A stretch of DNA of 64,000 nt from Mesoflavibacter profundi (GCF_014764305.1 NZ_CP061703.1:1067501-1131500), one strand, 5' to 3'. Numbered from the stretch's first letter, positions 24,856-34,824 are shown. Notes: a model not told the origin generated them from the letters alone. A program made the numbers and translations.

Positions 24856-25638
24856 TTATTTACCAGGAAAATCTGCTTTTCTTTTTTCTAAAAATGCTGT
24901 TGTACCTTCTTTAAAATCTTCGGTACCAAAACAAGCTCCAAATTGCTCAATTTCTACTTCAAATCCATTTACGCCATCTTTGTAATTTGCGTTAACCGCT
25001 TGTATAGCTTTACCAATAGCTACGCTAGAATTTTTCATAATTTTTCCAGCAATTTTTTCTGCTAGAGGCAATAATTCGTCTTGAGTTACCACGTGATTTA
25101 CTAAACCATAACTTAACGCAGTTTGTGCATCTATCATTCCTGCAGTCATTACCATTTCCATAGCACGACCTTTACCTATTAATTGTGGTAAGCGTTGTGT
25201 ACCACCATAACCAGGAATTACACCTAAACTTACTTCTGGTAAGCCCATTTTTGCATTATCACTTGCTATTCTAAAATGAGCAGACATAGCTAATTCTAAT
25301 CCGCCACCAAGTGCAAAACCGTTAACAGCTGCAATTACAGGTGTACTTAAATTTTGAACAAAATCGAATAAAATTTCTTGTCCTTTGGCTGCTAATTTTC
25401 CGCCATTTTCTATATCAAAATTAGCAAACTCACTAATATCTGCACCAGCAACAAAAGCTTTTTCGCCACTACCAGTAACTATAATCACTTTAGTGTCTTT
25501 GTCCTGATTTGCTGCGTTAAAAGCTTGATGAAGCTCTTCTATGGTTGCTTTATTTAAAGCATTTAACTTTGATGGTCTGTTAATTGTAATGGTAGTAATA
25601 CCTTGATTGGTTGTACTTAATATATTTTCAAAATTCAT
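24856..25638 (-). CDS. enoyl-CoA hydratase
   Basis: 260 residues of the crotonase family over the usual length. Both catalytic glutamates of hydratases are present, in ALGGGLELAMSAH and GLPEVSLGVIPGYGG, and the oxyanion-hole glycines are intact (EKAFVAGADI). It hydrates 2-enoyl-CoA in fatty acid or amino acid breakdown. It starts 14 bases after the stop of the histidine kinase gene on the same strand. No other beta-oxidation gene is adjacent. Confidence 0.9.
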   Translation of the reverse strand: MNFENILSTTNQGITTITINRPSKLNALNKATIEELHQAFNAANQDKDTKVIIVTGSGEKAFVAGADISEFANFDIENGGKLAAKGQEILFDFVQNLSTPVIAAVNGFALGGGLELAMSAHFRIASDNAKMGLPEVSLGVIPGYGGTQRLPQLIGKGRAMEMVMTAGMIDAQTALSYGLVNHVVTQDELLPLAEKIAGKIMKNSSVAIGKAIQAVNANYKDGVNGFEVEIEQFGACFGTEDFKEGTTAFLEKRKADFPGK

Positions 25639-25652
25639 AATAGAAATGTTTT

Positions 25653-27104
25653 TTATCCTTTAGGAAACAAAACGCTAAACGTTGTTCCTGTGTTTTCTTG
25701 AGTGACAAAGGTAATGTTTCCTTTGTAGGTTTCTACAATGTTTTTTACCATTGCTAATCCTAATCCCATACCGCTTGACTTTGTGGTAAATTTAGGTTCA
25801 AAAATTTTATCTTGATTCTCTTTTGATACACCAGATCCATTATCTGATATATTAATTTGTACTTCTGTATCTAAATCTAATACCTGTACCACTATTTTTG
25901 GTTGTTTACCTTCTGGTATGGCTTGTATACCATTTTTTACTAAGTTGGTAACTACACGTATTAACTGTGTACGATCTAACTTTGCAATAATTTCTTCTTT
26001 TTCTGGTAAAAATTCTATGTAATCTTCGTTAAAAATATCTAACGCTAAGTCTATAATTTTTACAACATTTAATTGTTCGTTTTGTTGAGCAGGCATTTTT
26101 GCAAAATTGGAAAATGCACTAGCTATAGAACTCATAGTATCTATTTGCTGAATTAGAGTTTTACTATACTCGTCTAATTTTTGGTGTATATCTGGATCTT
26201 CTGGATTAAATTTTCTTTGAAAACTTTGTACTGTTAATCGCATTGGCGTTAACGGATTTTTAATCTCGTGCGCTACTTGTTTAGCCATTTCGCGCCAAGC
26301 TTGCTCACGTTCGCTTCTTGCTAATTTTACAGCACTTTCTTCAAGCTCGTCTAGCATACTGTTGTAAGATTTTACCAGTGTATCAATTTCAGAAGAAGAA
26401 GATTTTATGACAATTTTTTCGTTTCGTTTTTCTAATCTAATCTGCTTAATTTTTTCACTAATTGTTTTTAGTGATTTGGTGATATACTTAGATATTAAAA
26501 ACGCTAGTATTACTGCTATAATTAGCATTAAAATATAGGTGTAACCTAAACGCTCGAAAAATTCATTTAACTCGCGAGATAAAAAATCGTCATTTTCTAA
26601 ATATGGTAAATTTAAAATCGCTAAAGGCTTAAACTTTTGATCTGTAATGTAAGTGTAAGACGACCTAAAACTTTGTCCTTTTACATCTCTTTTTTGGACA
26701 TATCGATGGTCTACTGTAGAGTTTAAAATATTTAAAATTTCGGCATCTAAACATTTTTCTTTTACATCTTGTGGCAATGCTGCTTTAGACGAAATTAATA
26801 GCGTTCCTTCTAAATCATATAAATTAACTTGTAATCCATGTACGTCTGCTATTTTATAGATTTCTTCTTTAAAAATGAAAGGAATTTTCTCTGGAACAAC
26901 TTCAAAAGACGTTTCTCTAATAACAAAATTAATGTGACGTTTTATGCTAGTTTCTTTACGTTCTAAACGTTGTTTATGATAATCTTGAGTTTCTTCTCTA
27001 TATTGATATGCTGCAACCAATGCTATTAATATGGAAGCTAATAGCACTAAAGAAATCATTGCTATAAATATGCGTACACGAAGAGAAAGTTTTGCGATTT
27101 TCAT
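25653..27104 (-). CDS. sensor histidine kinase with HAMP domain (NtrY-like)
   Basis: 483 residues: membrane helices at about 10-32 and 188-206 enclose a periplasmic sensor, then a HAMP region, the H box QVAHEIKNPLTPMRL with His279, and an ATP-binding domain with N, G1 and G2 boxes (LVKNGIQAI, DNGSGVS, GMGLGL). The H-box wording is that of NtrY-type kinases. No response regulator is adjacent, so it is an orphan in this window. Signal unknown. Confidence 0.9.
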   Translation of the reverse strand: MKIAKLSLRVRIFIAMISLVLLASILIALVAAYQYREETQDYHKQRLERKETSIKRHINFVIRETSFEVVPEKIPFIFKEEIYKIADVHGLQVNLYDLEGTLLISSKAALPQDVKEKCLDAEILNILNSTVDHRYVQKRDVKGQSFRSSYTYITDQKFKPLAILNLPYLENDDFLSRELNEFFERLGYTYILMLIIAVILAFLISKYITKSLKTISEKIKQIRLEKRNEKIVIKSSSSEIDTLVKSYNSMLDELEESAVKLARSEREQAWREMAKQVAHEIKNPLTPMRLTVQSFQRKFNPEDPDIHQKLDEYSKTLIQQIDTMSSIASAFSNFAKMPAQQNEQLNVVKIIDLALDIFNEDYIEFLPEKEEIIAKLDRTQLIRVVTNLVKNGIQAIPEGKQPKIVVQVLDLDTEVQINISDNGSGVSKENQDKIFEPKFTTKSSGMGLGLAMVKNIVETYKGNITFVTQENTGTTFSVLFPKG

Positions 27105-27147
27105 TCCTTAAATATAGCAATAATCAAACCAAAATAGGAATAAGGTT

Positions 27148-27696
27148 TTAAGCGTTAGGATTTTTTTCGCGAATGCGTTTGTAAATTTTAAAACCAAGCA
27201 TTAATAACACACCTAATACAATAATTCCTATTACTCCAAATACCCAATTTATGGCACTTTTTAAAATCACTAAAAACACAACAGCAAAGAGAATAAATGT
27301 AGCGCCTTCGTTCCAAAGTCGCATAAAATTAGATGTCTTTTTAACAATATCTTTTTGTAATTGCTTGTAATAAACGTGCGTTTTAAAATGATAAAGAAAC
27401 AATAAAACTACAAATGTAAGTTTTACATGCATCCAAGGTTGTTCCAGCCAAAAAGGCTGTAAAACAAGTAACCAAACAGCAAATAGTGTTGCTAAGATTG
27501 CACTTGGCCAAGTAATGATAAACCATAACCGTTTTGCCATTAATTTTAATTGTTTTCCTAAAATTTCTTTTTCTGGCGATGGTTTATAAAAAGCTTCTAT
27601 TTGATATACAAACAAACGCGGAATATAAAACAAACCTGCAAACCAAGTAACAACAAATATTAAGTGTAGTGATTTAATGTAATTATAATACTCCAT
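27148..27696 (-). CDS. hemJ: protoporphyrinogen oxidase HemJ / CopD family membrane protein
   Basis: 182 residues with four hydrophobic segments. The N-terminal SLHLIFVVTWFAGLFYIPRL holds the conserved His and the arrangement of HemJ (UPF0093), and LWNEG late in the protein fits too. HemJ oxidises protoporphyrinogen IX in the membrane, the penultimate step to haem. Its start overlaps the MATE gene by 14 bases and that gene abuts hemH, so hemH, MATE and hemJ form one minus-strand unit. Confidence 0.88.
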   Translation of the reverse strand: MEYYNYIKSLHLIFVVTWFAGLFYIPRLFVYQIEAFYKPSPEKEILGKQLKLMAKRLWFIITWPSAILATLFAVWLLVLQPFWLEQPWMHVKLTFVVLLFLYHFKTHVYYKQLQKDIVKKTSNFMRLWNEGATFILFAVVFLVILKSAINWVFGVIGIIVLGVLLMLGFKIYKRIREKNPNA

Positions 27697-29044
27697 TAGA
27701 CGGTTTTGTTAGGTTATTTTTTACTTCGCGATATAAAAAATATGCGGTTACTAAAGTTGATAAAATATCTGCAATTGGAAAACTAAGCCATACTCCAAGC
27801 TCACCAAACATATTAGGCAAAACTAAAAGTAAAGGTATAAAAATAAAACCTTGACGAGTTAATGTTAATAATAATGCAGGAACTGCTTTACCAATTGCTT
27901 GAAAATAAGCTGCACCAATTAACTGTATTGCTATTATTGGCGTAACCGCAAAAACCCAACGCATTGCGTTAGGTGTTTGTTTTAAAACTTCTTGATCTGC
28001 TGTGAACAATCTTGTTATGTAATCTGGAAACACCATTAAAAGTATAAACACTAAAGTCCCTAAAATAACAGCATATTTTATTGCTGTATAAATGGTTTGC
28101 TTAACACGTTGGTAATTTTTTGCTCCGTAATTAAAACCAGCTATTGGCAAAAACCCTTGAGTAATACCATACACAGGAAATAATGCAAACATTAACATAC
28201 GTCCTACAATAGCGTAAGCTGTAACAGAGTTTTCTCCTCCTAATTTGTATAAAATATTATTTAAAAATAAATAGGTTACGCTAACCACAGCTTGTCTAGA
28301 TAAGGTTACAAAACCAAGACTAGCTATTTCTGAAACTATAGGCTTGTCTAACCTAAATTGATTGGCTTGAATTTTTAACGTTGAATATTTTGAATAGAAA
28401 TACCATAAAATATAAACAAAACAACATAAATACGATCCAGTTGTTGCCCAAGCAGCACCAGCCATTCCTAAGTCTAAAAATTTAATAAATATAATATCCA
28501 GAAAAAGATTACCCAAAGATGGGATAAGCATAGCATACATTGCAAATTTGGGATTTCCTTCTGCACGTATTACGGTGTTACCCATCATACAAAGTGCTAA
28601 AAAAGGAATACCATACAATACAATAGTATAGTAGATTTTTGCGGGTTCAAAAATATCACCTTTACCTCCAAAAGCTGGTATTATTTGATTTACAAACAAC
28701 AAACCAAATACCACAAAAACTATTGTAAACAACAGTGTTAAAGTAATTTGATTACCAAAAACGCGTAGCGCTTTTTTGTAATTATCTTCTCCTAAAGCTC
28801 TAGATATGATAGACGATCCACCAACACCAATACTCATCCCTAAAGCTGCAATAAAAAACGAAACAGGAAGCACAACATTTATAGCCGCAATTGCAATAGA
28901 TCCTATCCATTGCCCTACAAATATTGTATCTACTAAAATATTAAGCGACATAACAAGAATACCTATAGATGCAGGTACAGCTTGTTTAATCAAAAGCTTT
29001 GGTATTGCTTCTGTGCCAAGATTAGCAGAATTACTTTGTTTCAT
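27683..29044 (-). CDS. MATE family efflux transporter
   Basis: 453 residues with about 12 helices in two homologous halves; MSIGVGGSSIISRALG and NTVIRAEGNPKFAMY are typical MATE sequence. It exports organic cations, drugs or possibly porphyrins using H+ or Na+. It is inserted between hemH and hemJ (zero gap to the hemH stop, 14-base overlap with hemJ), so export of a haem intermediate is conceivable but is only inferred from position. Confidence 0.9.
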   Translation of the reverse strand: MKQSNSANLGTEAIPKLLIKQAVPASIGILVMSLNILVDTIFVGQWIGSIAIAAINVVLPVSFFIAALGMSIGVGGSSIISRALGEDNYKKALRVFGNQITLTLLFTIVFVVFGLLFVNQIIPAFGGKGDIFEPAKIYYTIVLYGIPFLALCMMGNTVIRAEGNPKFAMYAMLIPSLGNLFLDIIFIKFLDLGMAGAAWATTGSYLCCFVYILWYFYSKYSTLKIQANQFRLDKPIVSEIASLGFVTLSRQAVVSVTYLFLNNILYKLGGENSVTAYAIVGRMLMFALFPVYGITQGFLPIAGFNYGAKNYQRVKQTIYTAIKYAVILGTLVFILLMVFPDYITRLFTADQEVLKQTPNAMRWVFAVTPIIAIQLIGAAYFQAIGKAVPALLLTLTRQGFIFIPLLLVLPNMFGELGVWLSFPIADILSTLVTAYFLYREVKNNLTKPSNGVL

Positions 29045-30088
29045 TTAAGCGTTTTGATTGGCATTAGACCAATTATTAATCCAACTTACTAGATTATTTA
29101 CCCAATTTTGATCTGTATTTAAGCAAGGTACTGTTGTAAATTCTTTACCACCAACTTCATGAAAAATTTCTTCACCTTCCATAGCGATTTCTTCTAAAGT
29201 TTCTAGACAATCACTTACAAAAGCTGGTGTGACAATTGCCATATTTTTTATACCACTTTGTCCTAATTTTTCAATGGTTCTGTCTGTATATGGTTGTAAC
29301 CATGGATCAAATCCTAATCTAGACTGGAAGGATGTAGAATATGTTCCTTCTTCTAAATTTAAATACTCTGCAACTAACCGTGTTACTTCTTTACATTGGT
29401 GTTTGTAACAAAACTCATGCGCTTTACTTGGTACTTTACAACATGCGCAGTCTACTATATCACTTGGTTTACAATGTCCGTTGGTGATATCACTTTTTCT
29501 AATGTGACGTTCTGGAACACCATGATAAGAAAACAATAGATGCTCGTAGTTTTTACCTTGTAAGTGAGATTTTATAGACTCTGCTAAGGTTTTAATATAT
29601 TCTGGTTTATTGTAAAATGCTGGTAAGCTTTCAATTTTTAAATTAGGAAAATGTTGTTGCCTAATTTCTTCAGCTAAGACTAAAATCGTTTCTGTGGTAG
29701 CCATAGCAAATTGCGGATAAAGCGGAATTAAAAACACCTCTTCCACACCTTTATCAACTAAATCTTGTAAGCCTTTTTTTATCGTCATGCTACCATAACG
29801 CATGGCTAATCCAACAGGAATATCTAATTGTTCTTGTACTTTTTCTTGTAATTGCTCACTTAAAACAATTAAAGGCGATCCATTTTCCCACCAAATTTTT
29901 TGATAGGCTTTGGCACTTTGTTTTGGTCTAGTGTTTAATATTATACCTTTTACAAGCAAGGTTCTTGCCCATTTTGGCACGTCTATAACACGTGGATCCA
30001 TTAAAAATTCGCCTAAATATGTTTTTACATCTTTTGGGTTTGGACTATCGGGTGATCCTAAGTTTACTAAAAGTACTCCTTTTTTCAT
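29045..30088 (-). CDS. hemH: ferrochelatase
   Basis: 347 residues. The active His189 is in FSYHGVPERH, and DPWLQPYT and TPAFVSDCLETLEEI are conserved family motifs with the metal-binding acidic residues. It inserts Fe(II) into protoporphyrin IX. An internal segment carries six cysteines (206, 214, 216, 217, 227, 232), far more than in the Bacillus enzyme, so it may bind a [2Fe-2S] cluster as some bacterial ferrochelatases do. First gene of the hemH-MATE-hemJ unit; TATTTTTG (30114-30107) lies 19 bases upstream. Confidence 0.95.
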   Translation of the reverse strand: MKKGVLLVNLGSPDSPNPKDVKTYLGEFLMDPRVIDVPKWARTLLVKGIILNTRPKQSAKAYQKIWWENGSPLIVLSEQLQEKVQEQLDIPVGLAMRYGSMTIKKGLQDLVDKGVEEVFLIPLYPQFAMATTETILVLAEEIRQQHFPNLKIESLPAFYNKPEYIKTLAESIKSHLQGKNYEHLLFSYHGVPERHIRKSDITNGHCKPSDIVDCACCKVPSKAHEFCYKHQCKEVTRLVAEYLNLEEGTYSTSFQSRLGFDPWLQPYTDRTIEKLGQSGIKNMAIVTPAFVSDCLETLEEIAMEGEEIFHEVGGKEFTTVPCLNTDQNWVNNLVSWINNWSNANQNA

Positions 30089-30106
30089 CTACAATAATTT
30101 AAGTTG

Positions 30107-30114
30107 CAAAAATA
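30107..30114 (-). promoter_or_regulatory. -7 element of the hemH operon
   Basis: TATTTTTG on the minus strand fits TAnnTTTG and ends 18 bases before the hemH ATG. Confidence 0.5.
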
Positions 30115-30241
30115 CAACTCTAATTTATAATAAGCATTAAAATATAAATCTAGCGTATACTAAAAGTCTATCATTAGATAAGTAAAATCTTTTAGTTATA
30201 ATTTAGTTTAATATATTTACTGTATAGATATTCAGTTTTTT

Positions 30242-33200
30242 ATGAAAAAAATCATTGTTGTACTACTTTGTACAATTTCGCTATCATCTTTTGCTCAACA
30301 AGACAATCAAAGTTTATTATGGGAAATTACAGGAAATAATCTAACCAAACCTTCTTACATATATGGCACCATGCATGTTAGCAAAAAAGTTGCTTTTAGG
30401 TTAGATGATATCTTTTTTGAGGCTTTAGAAAATACCGAAAGTATTGCTCTAGAATCTGATCCTTCTACTTGGTTACCTTACAATTATGAATCGTTAATAT
30501 TAACGCCTCAAAACTATACCTATGGGGATTATGACAAGAATTTTTATTCTTACATGTTTAATCTAAATCATCCTAAAGAGCTAGATATTAGAGGTAGTAT
30601 TAGGTCTAATAATAGAATGATTAACGGGTATTTATACCGTAAAGATGGTGCTTCAGATAATTTTGAAGAAGAAACTTATCTAGATATGTTTATCTATCAA
30701 GCAGGAAAAAAACAAAACAAACCCATTCACAGCTTGGAAGACCTAGAAGAATCTAGATATCTAGTAACAAAAGCACAACATAATGCTAGAAAACCTAAAA
30801 TAGATCCTTGGCTGCAAAAATTATATGAAAAAGAAAGTCCGTATTTACTTCAAGAAAACACTTATAGAGACAGAAATTTAAACCTTTTAGACTCTATTGG
30901 TGCTGCGTCTAATACAGAGTTTTTTAGACAAAATATGCTTTATACAAGAAACTCAAATATGGTTAAAGTCATGGACAGTATTATGAAATACCAATCTATG
31001 TTTGCAGGTGTTGGCGCTGCCCATTTACCCGGAAAAAAAGGCATGCTACAATTATTAAAAGATAAAGGTTATAAAGTAAAAGCGCTAACTTCTTTACAAT
31101 CATTAACAGGAAAACATAAAAAAGAGGCATTAGAAGATAAAATGATACCTCAACCAACTAGTTTAAATAGTACGCCAGATCATTTTTTAACCTTAAATAC
31201 ATTTACACCTTTATATGAATTTGCTTATGGCACACAAAAATATTACATATCTCCAGATATGACTAATGGTGCTTACCTTACCATTAACAGATATAACACA
31301 TTTGAATTTTTACCAAACGAAAAAGACATTACACTAGAACGTTTAAACGATTTTCTTTTTGAAGATATTCCAGGTGACATTATTAAAAAGGAACAGCTTA
31401 ACCAACCTTATCCTGGCATTAGTGTATTAAACAAAACTAAAAAAGGTGATTATCAAAAATATCATATTTACAAAACTCCTTTAGAAATAATAATTATTAA
31501 GCTAGCTGGACAAAAGGAATATGTATTAAACAAAGAAGCCGAAATTTTCAATTCAATCTCCTTTAAAACACCAAGTAATTCAACTAAAAAATTCACATCA
31601 CCATTTAATAAATATAGTGTTGTATTTCCGGAATTTTATGTAACAGAAAACTTAGAAAATGCAGGTCAAAAATTAATACAAGGACTTACAAATAATGGTT
31701 ATTATTTTTTAAAAGAAGCTGCTTTTAATGACACGTATTACATAGAGGAAGATAAATTTGAAGCTAAATTTATTGTAACTAATTTTTTTAAAGATTTAGA
31801 ATTAGAAAATACTTCTGGCCAATTTAAAAATTTCAACAATTACTATAGTTATCAAGGAGAAGCAAAAAAAGATACTATAGACAAACAACATATACACCTA
31901 AAAAGTATAGTAAAAGATGGTAGTTATTATCTATTAGGCTTTGTAGGTAAATCACCTGAACATGCAACTACTTATTTTAATTCGTTTTCATTTTTAAAAA
32001 CCAAACACGAAGGCTTTAAAAAAGTGATAGATACATCGCTACATTTTCAAGTAATTACAAACACAAAAGCGCCAACACAAAGCGATTATTATAATTACGG
32101 ATCAAAGAAAAAAGACTACGAACAAAAACGTACAAATACAACGTATTTTTCTAAAGCTAACGAACAGATTGACATCACAAAAACAAAATTTCATGATCTA
32201 CAGATGTATAAAAACATAGACAGCTTATGGAATGAAATTACAGAAGAATATAAAACACATGAAGATATAGACGACTATTCCAATAGCTTTAAACCTTATA
32301 ATATTGTAAAGCCAAAAAAATATAAAAAGGACGACAAATATTATTACGAATATTCCATAAAAGACTCCTTTAGTGCAAAAGAAATCTTAGTAAAAAACAT
32401 TTTAAAGAAAGGTGCATTATTTCAACTAAAAACATTAACAGATACTATTTCTGGACCATCTAAATTTATAACAACGTTTTATGATACATTTGATCCATTA
32501 GATACCTTGTTAGGAAAATCGGTATTTACCGATAAAACAAATATATACTTTGAAGCATTAAAAAATAACGATAGTATTATACTTAAAGCAGACTCTAAAA
32601 TTAAATTTAGTAAATCTAACGCAAGTACAATAATAGATATAATTAAAAACTTTGATTTTCCGGATAACAAGAAGGACATTAAAACCTATTTAATAGAGCA
32701 ATTAAGCACATTAGAAGATTCTAGAACAAATGCATTTTTAAAGCAATTATATATAGACTCTTACTCCAATCCAGATATCCAGACTACAATATTAAAGTCG
32801 CTAATAAAAAGTAAAACAAAAAAATCTTACGATCAGTTTTTAGAATTATTAAGTAAAGATTTACCGTTAGATAATAGTGTAAATTATATGTTTTACTCTT
32901 ATAAAGATTCATTACAACTTAAAAAATCTCTATTTCCAGATGTGTTACAATACACAACAATAGAAGAATATAAAGCACCAATTTACAAGCTATTAACACG
33001 CTTAAAAGACAGCAGTATTGTCAAAACAAAACTTTATAAAAAATATAAAAAACAAATACTTACCGACGGGAAAATAGAAATTAAACGAAGTCTAAGTACT
33101 AAAAACAATTACAGTTACAGATCGCACACATCTTTGCTACCAGAATACATAAAATTATTATTTCCTTACAGAAAAGAACAAAACACTAAAACATTTTTTG

Positions 33201-33739
33201 ACAAGTTATTAGATACAGAAAACAATAACGCCTTAACAACATACTACGTATTTTTAGAGCAAGCAAACGAAACAATACCAGAAAAGTTAAAAGAGAAGAC
33301 CATAAACGAATTTAAAAACCAATCTACTTTAGTAGAAAAAATGTATAAACATAAATTATACAAGCCATACTTAAAATCTCAAATCACTCAAGAGATGTTT
33401 GCAAAATCTTATCTTTTTGAAAACAAAACCATTCAAAAAGACAGAGATTCAATTCACTTTTTAGGAAAAAAAGAATTCACCACAGACGACGATCAAAACG
33501 GAGACATCTATTTTTACATGTTAGTAAAAAAACGAGATAAAAGAGAAGACAAGCGATTTTATTATGCTGCATTTTTAAAACCAAAACATCCAGACAGATT
33601 ACAAACTAAAGTCTACTATAAATCTGGTTATAGTGGAGATTATATAGACCAAAATAAAGAAAACAAAGATCTTATTCAAGATGTATTAGACCTTGTAATA
33701 CATAAAAACAGAAAACGATTAAAAAGTAGCGGTTACTAA
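30242..33739 (+). CDS. large TraB/GumN domain secreted protein
   Basis: 1165 residues with a signal peptide (cut near SFAQ, residue 19). Residues about 25-285 are a TraB/GumN domain with its two signature motifs, YIYGTMHVS near the start and GVGAAHLPG near the end; the family is proposed to be a metalloprotease-like (TIKI) fold. The other 880 residues have no motif I recognise; they are lysine- and asparagine-rich and mixed alpha/beta. TraB/GumN proteins are usually about 300 residues, so the long C-terminus is unusual. Single gene with a terminator after it. Confidence 0.8.
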   Translation: MKKIIVVLLCTISLSSFAQQDNQSLLWEITGNNLTKPSYIYGTMHVSKKVAFRLDDIFFEALENTESIALESDPSTWLPYNYESLILTPQNYTYGDYDKNFYSYMFNLNHPKELDIRGSIRSNNRMINGYLYRKDGASDNFEEETYLDMFIYQAGKKQNKPIHSLEDLEESRYLVTKAQHNARKPKIDPWLQKLYEKESPYLLQENTYRDRNLNLLDSIGAASNTEFFRQNMLYTRNSNMVKVMDSIMKYQSMFAGVGAAHLPGKKGMLQLLKDKGYKVKALTSLQSLTGKHKKEALEDKMIPQPTSLNSTPDHFLTLNTFTPLYEFAYGTQKYYISPDMTNGAYLTINRYNTFEFLPNEKDITLERLNDFLFEDIPGDIIKKEQLNQPYPGISVLNKTKKGDYQKYHIYKTPLEIIIIKLAGQKEYVLNKEAEIFNSISFKTPSNSTKKFTSPFNKYSVVFPEFYVTENLENAGQKLIQGLTNNGYYFLKEAAFNDTYYIEEDKFEAKFIVTNFFKDLELENTSGQFKNFNNYYSYQGEAKKDTIDKQHIHLKSIVKDGSYYLLGFVGKSPEHATTYFNSFSFLKTKHEGFKKVIDTSLHFQVITNTKAPTQSDYYNYGSKKKDYEQKRTNTTYFSKANEQIDITKTKFHDLQMYKNIDSLWNEITEEYKTHEDIDDYSNSFKPYNIVKPKKYKKDDKYYYEYSIKDSFSAKEILVKNILKKGALFQLKTLTDTISGPSKFITTFYDTFDPLDTLLGKSVFTDKTNIYFEALKNNDSIILKADSKIKFSKSNASTIIDIIKNFDFPDNKKDIKTYLIEQLSTLEDSRTNAFLKQLYIDSYSNPDIQTTILKSLIKSKTKKSYDQFLELLSKDLPLDNSVNYMFYSYKDSLQLKKSLFPDVLQYTTIEEYKAPIYKLLTRLKDSSIVKTKLYKKYKKQILTDGKIEIKRSLSTKNNYSYRSHTSLLPEYIKLLFPYRKEQNTKTFFDKLLDTENNNALTTYYVFLEQANETIPEKLKEKTINEFKNQSTLVEKMYKHKLYKPYLKSQITQEMFAKSYLFENKTIQKDRDSIHFLGKKEFTTDDDQNGDIYFYMLVKKRDKREDKRFYYAAFLKPKHPDRLQTKVYYKSGYSGDYIDQNKENKDLIQDVLDLVIHKNRKRLKSSGY

Positions 33740-33769
33740 AAAAAAGGATGCAATTTTGCATCCTTTTTT
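33738..33769. terminator. bidirectional terminator
   Basis: AAAAAGGATGCAA (33741-33753) and its exact complement (33756-33768) around two T form a 13-bp hairpin with A/T runs on both sides. It serves the TraB/GumN gene and the convergent AraC gene; the latter's stop codon is at its edge. Confidence 0.85.
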
Positions 33770-34662
33770 CACTTAGATTGAATGTATTTTTTTGGAGTAA
33801 TACCGTATTTTTTCTTAAACGCTGCTATAAAATGACTAGCAGTACTATAGCCAACTTTTAAACCAACTTCGTTAACATTATGCGCACCACTTTCTAGTAA
33901 CTTACGCGCAACTTCCATTTTGTAATCAAATAAAAAACTAAATACAGAATCGCCATAAATTTGTTTAAATCCTTCTTTAAGTTTTTTAAGTGGCAATCCA
34001 ATGTCTTCAGATAATTCTTGTAGCGTTGGTGGCTCTGACATTTTCGCGATAATAATATCTTTTGCGCGCTTTATTTTTGCCACATTGGTTTCATCTACTA
34101 AAAACGGACATTGTTCTGTATCTGCATCTTCTGCCCTATTAAAATACAAGCTTAAAAGCTCGTAAGCCTTTCCTTTAAAATATAGATTCTTAATAGACGA
34201 ATTCAAATTATAATTCACAATTTGATTTAAAGTAATAGCCATAGATGGCGAAATTTTTCCGTCTTTATAATATTTTTTATCGCGATTATCTTCACTTAAA
34301 AACGTTACATAATTGGCTTCTTGAGAAAATAAACTATGAAATTTTTCTATTGAAATTATCAACGTCACCAACCAACAATTAGGATTAACCTCTAAATGAA
34401 TGGGTAAATCGCGTTCTGGATTATATAAAAGTAAAGAGCTTTCTTCTTTAATATCCAAACGGTAATTACCATTATTAAAAACAAAGGTACTTTCACCTTT
34501 TAAACAGAAATGAAATTGAATATAACTGCTATCAATGTAGCGTTCAATGACTTGATTTTCAGTAGATTCATTTTGATAAGATAACACAAAAACGTGATCG
34601 TCTACTTGCGTTTCTTCAAAAGAACCTTTAGCGACATTTTTATTAGAGGTTGAAAGTGACAT
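33769..34662 (-). CDS. AraC family regulator divergent from the haem operon
   Basis: About 297 residues from the ATG at 34662. The N-terminal half is a beta-rich sensor-like domain (FHFCLKGESTFVFNNGNY), the C-terminal half two HTH motifs (TLQELSEDIGLPLKKLKEGF and NEVGLKVGYSTASHFIAAF). The frame extends to 34695, but the promoter element 34675-34668 would lie inside that extension, so the inner ATG is chosen. It faces hemA over 198 bases, with a Fur-type palindrome in its own promoter, so an iron or haem link is likely. Confidence 0.85.
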   Translation of the reverse strand: MSLSTSNKNVAKGSFEETQVDDHVFVLSYQNESTENQVIERYIDSSYIQFHFCLKGESTFVFNNGNYRLDIKEESSLLLYNPERDLPIHLEVNPNCWLVTLIISIEKFHSLFSQEANYVTFLSEDNRDKKYYKDGKISPSMAITLNQIVNYNLNSSIKNLYFKGKAYELLSLYFNRAEDADTEQCPFLVDETNVAKIKRAKDIIIAKMSEPPTLQELSEDIGLPLKKLKEGFKQIYGDSVFSFLFDYKMEVARKLLESGAHNVNEVGLKVGYSTASHFIAAFKKKYGITPKKYIQSK

Positions 34663-34667
34663 AAATA

Positions 34668-34698
34668 CAATTTTATTTAGAATGATTCTAAACAAAAA
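34668..34698 (-). promoter_or_regulatory. araC promoter with a Fur-type palindrome as spacer
   Basis: On the minus strand TTTTTG (34698-34693) is followed by a 17-base perfect palindrome TTTAGAATCATTCTAAA (34692-34676) and then TAAAATTG (34675-34668), a near match to TAnnTTTG. The palindrome contains the 7-1-7 form TTAGAAT-n-ATTCTAA typical of Fur/PerR/Zur boxes and fills the whole spacer. The start codon follows five bases later, so the mRNA may be nearly leaderless. Confidence 0.55.
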
Positions 34699-34824
34699 CG
34701 TTCAAAACCATTGCTTTTACTACAAAAATATGACTTTTGTCATTGTTTTTAAAAAAACGCGGCTAAAAAACGCTAATCGATATTAAAAGTTCTTTCAGCG
34801 TTATTTTTTACTAGTCTTCCTGCA

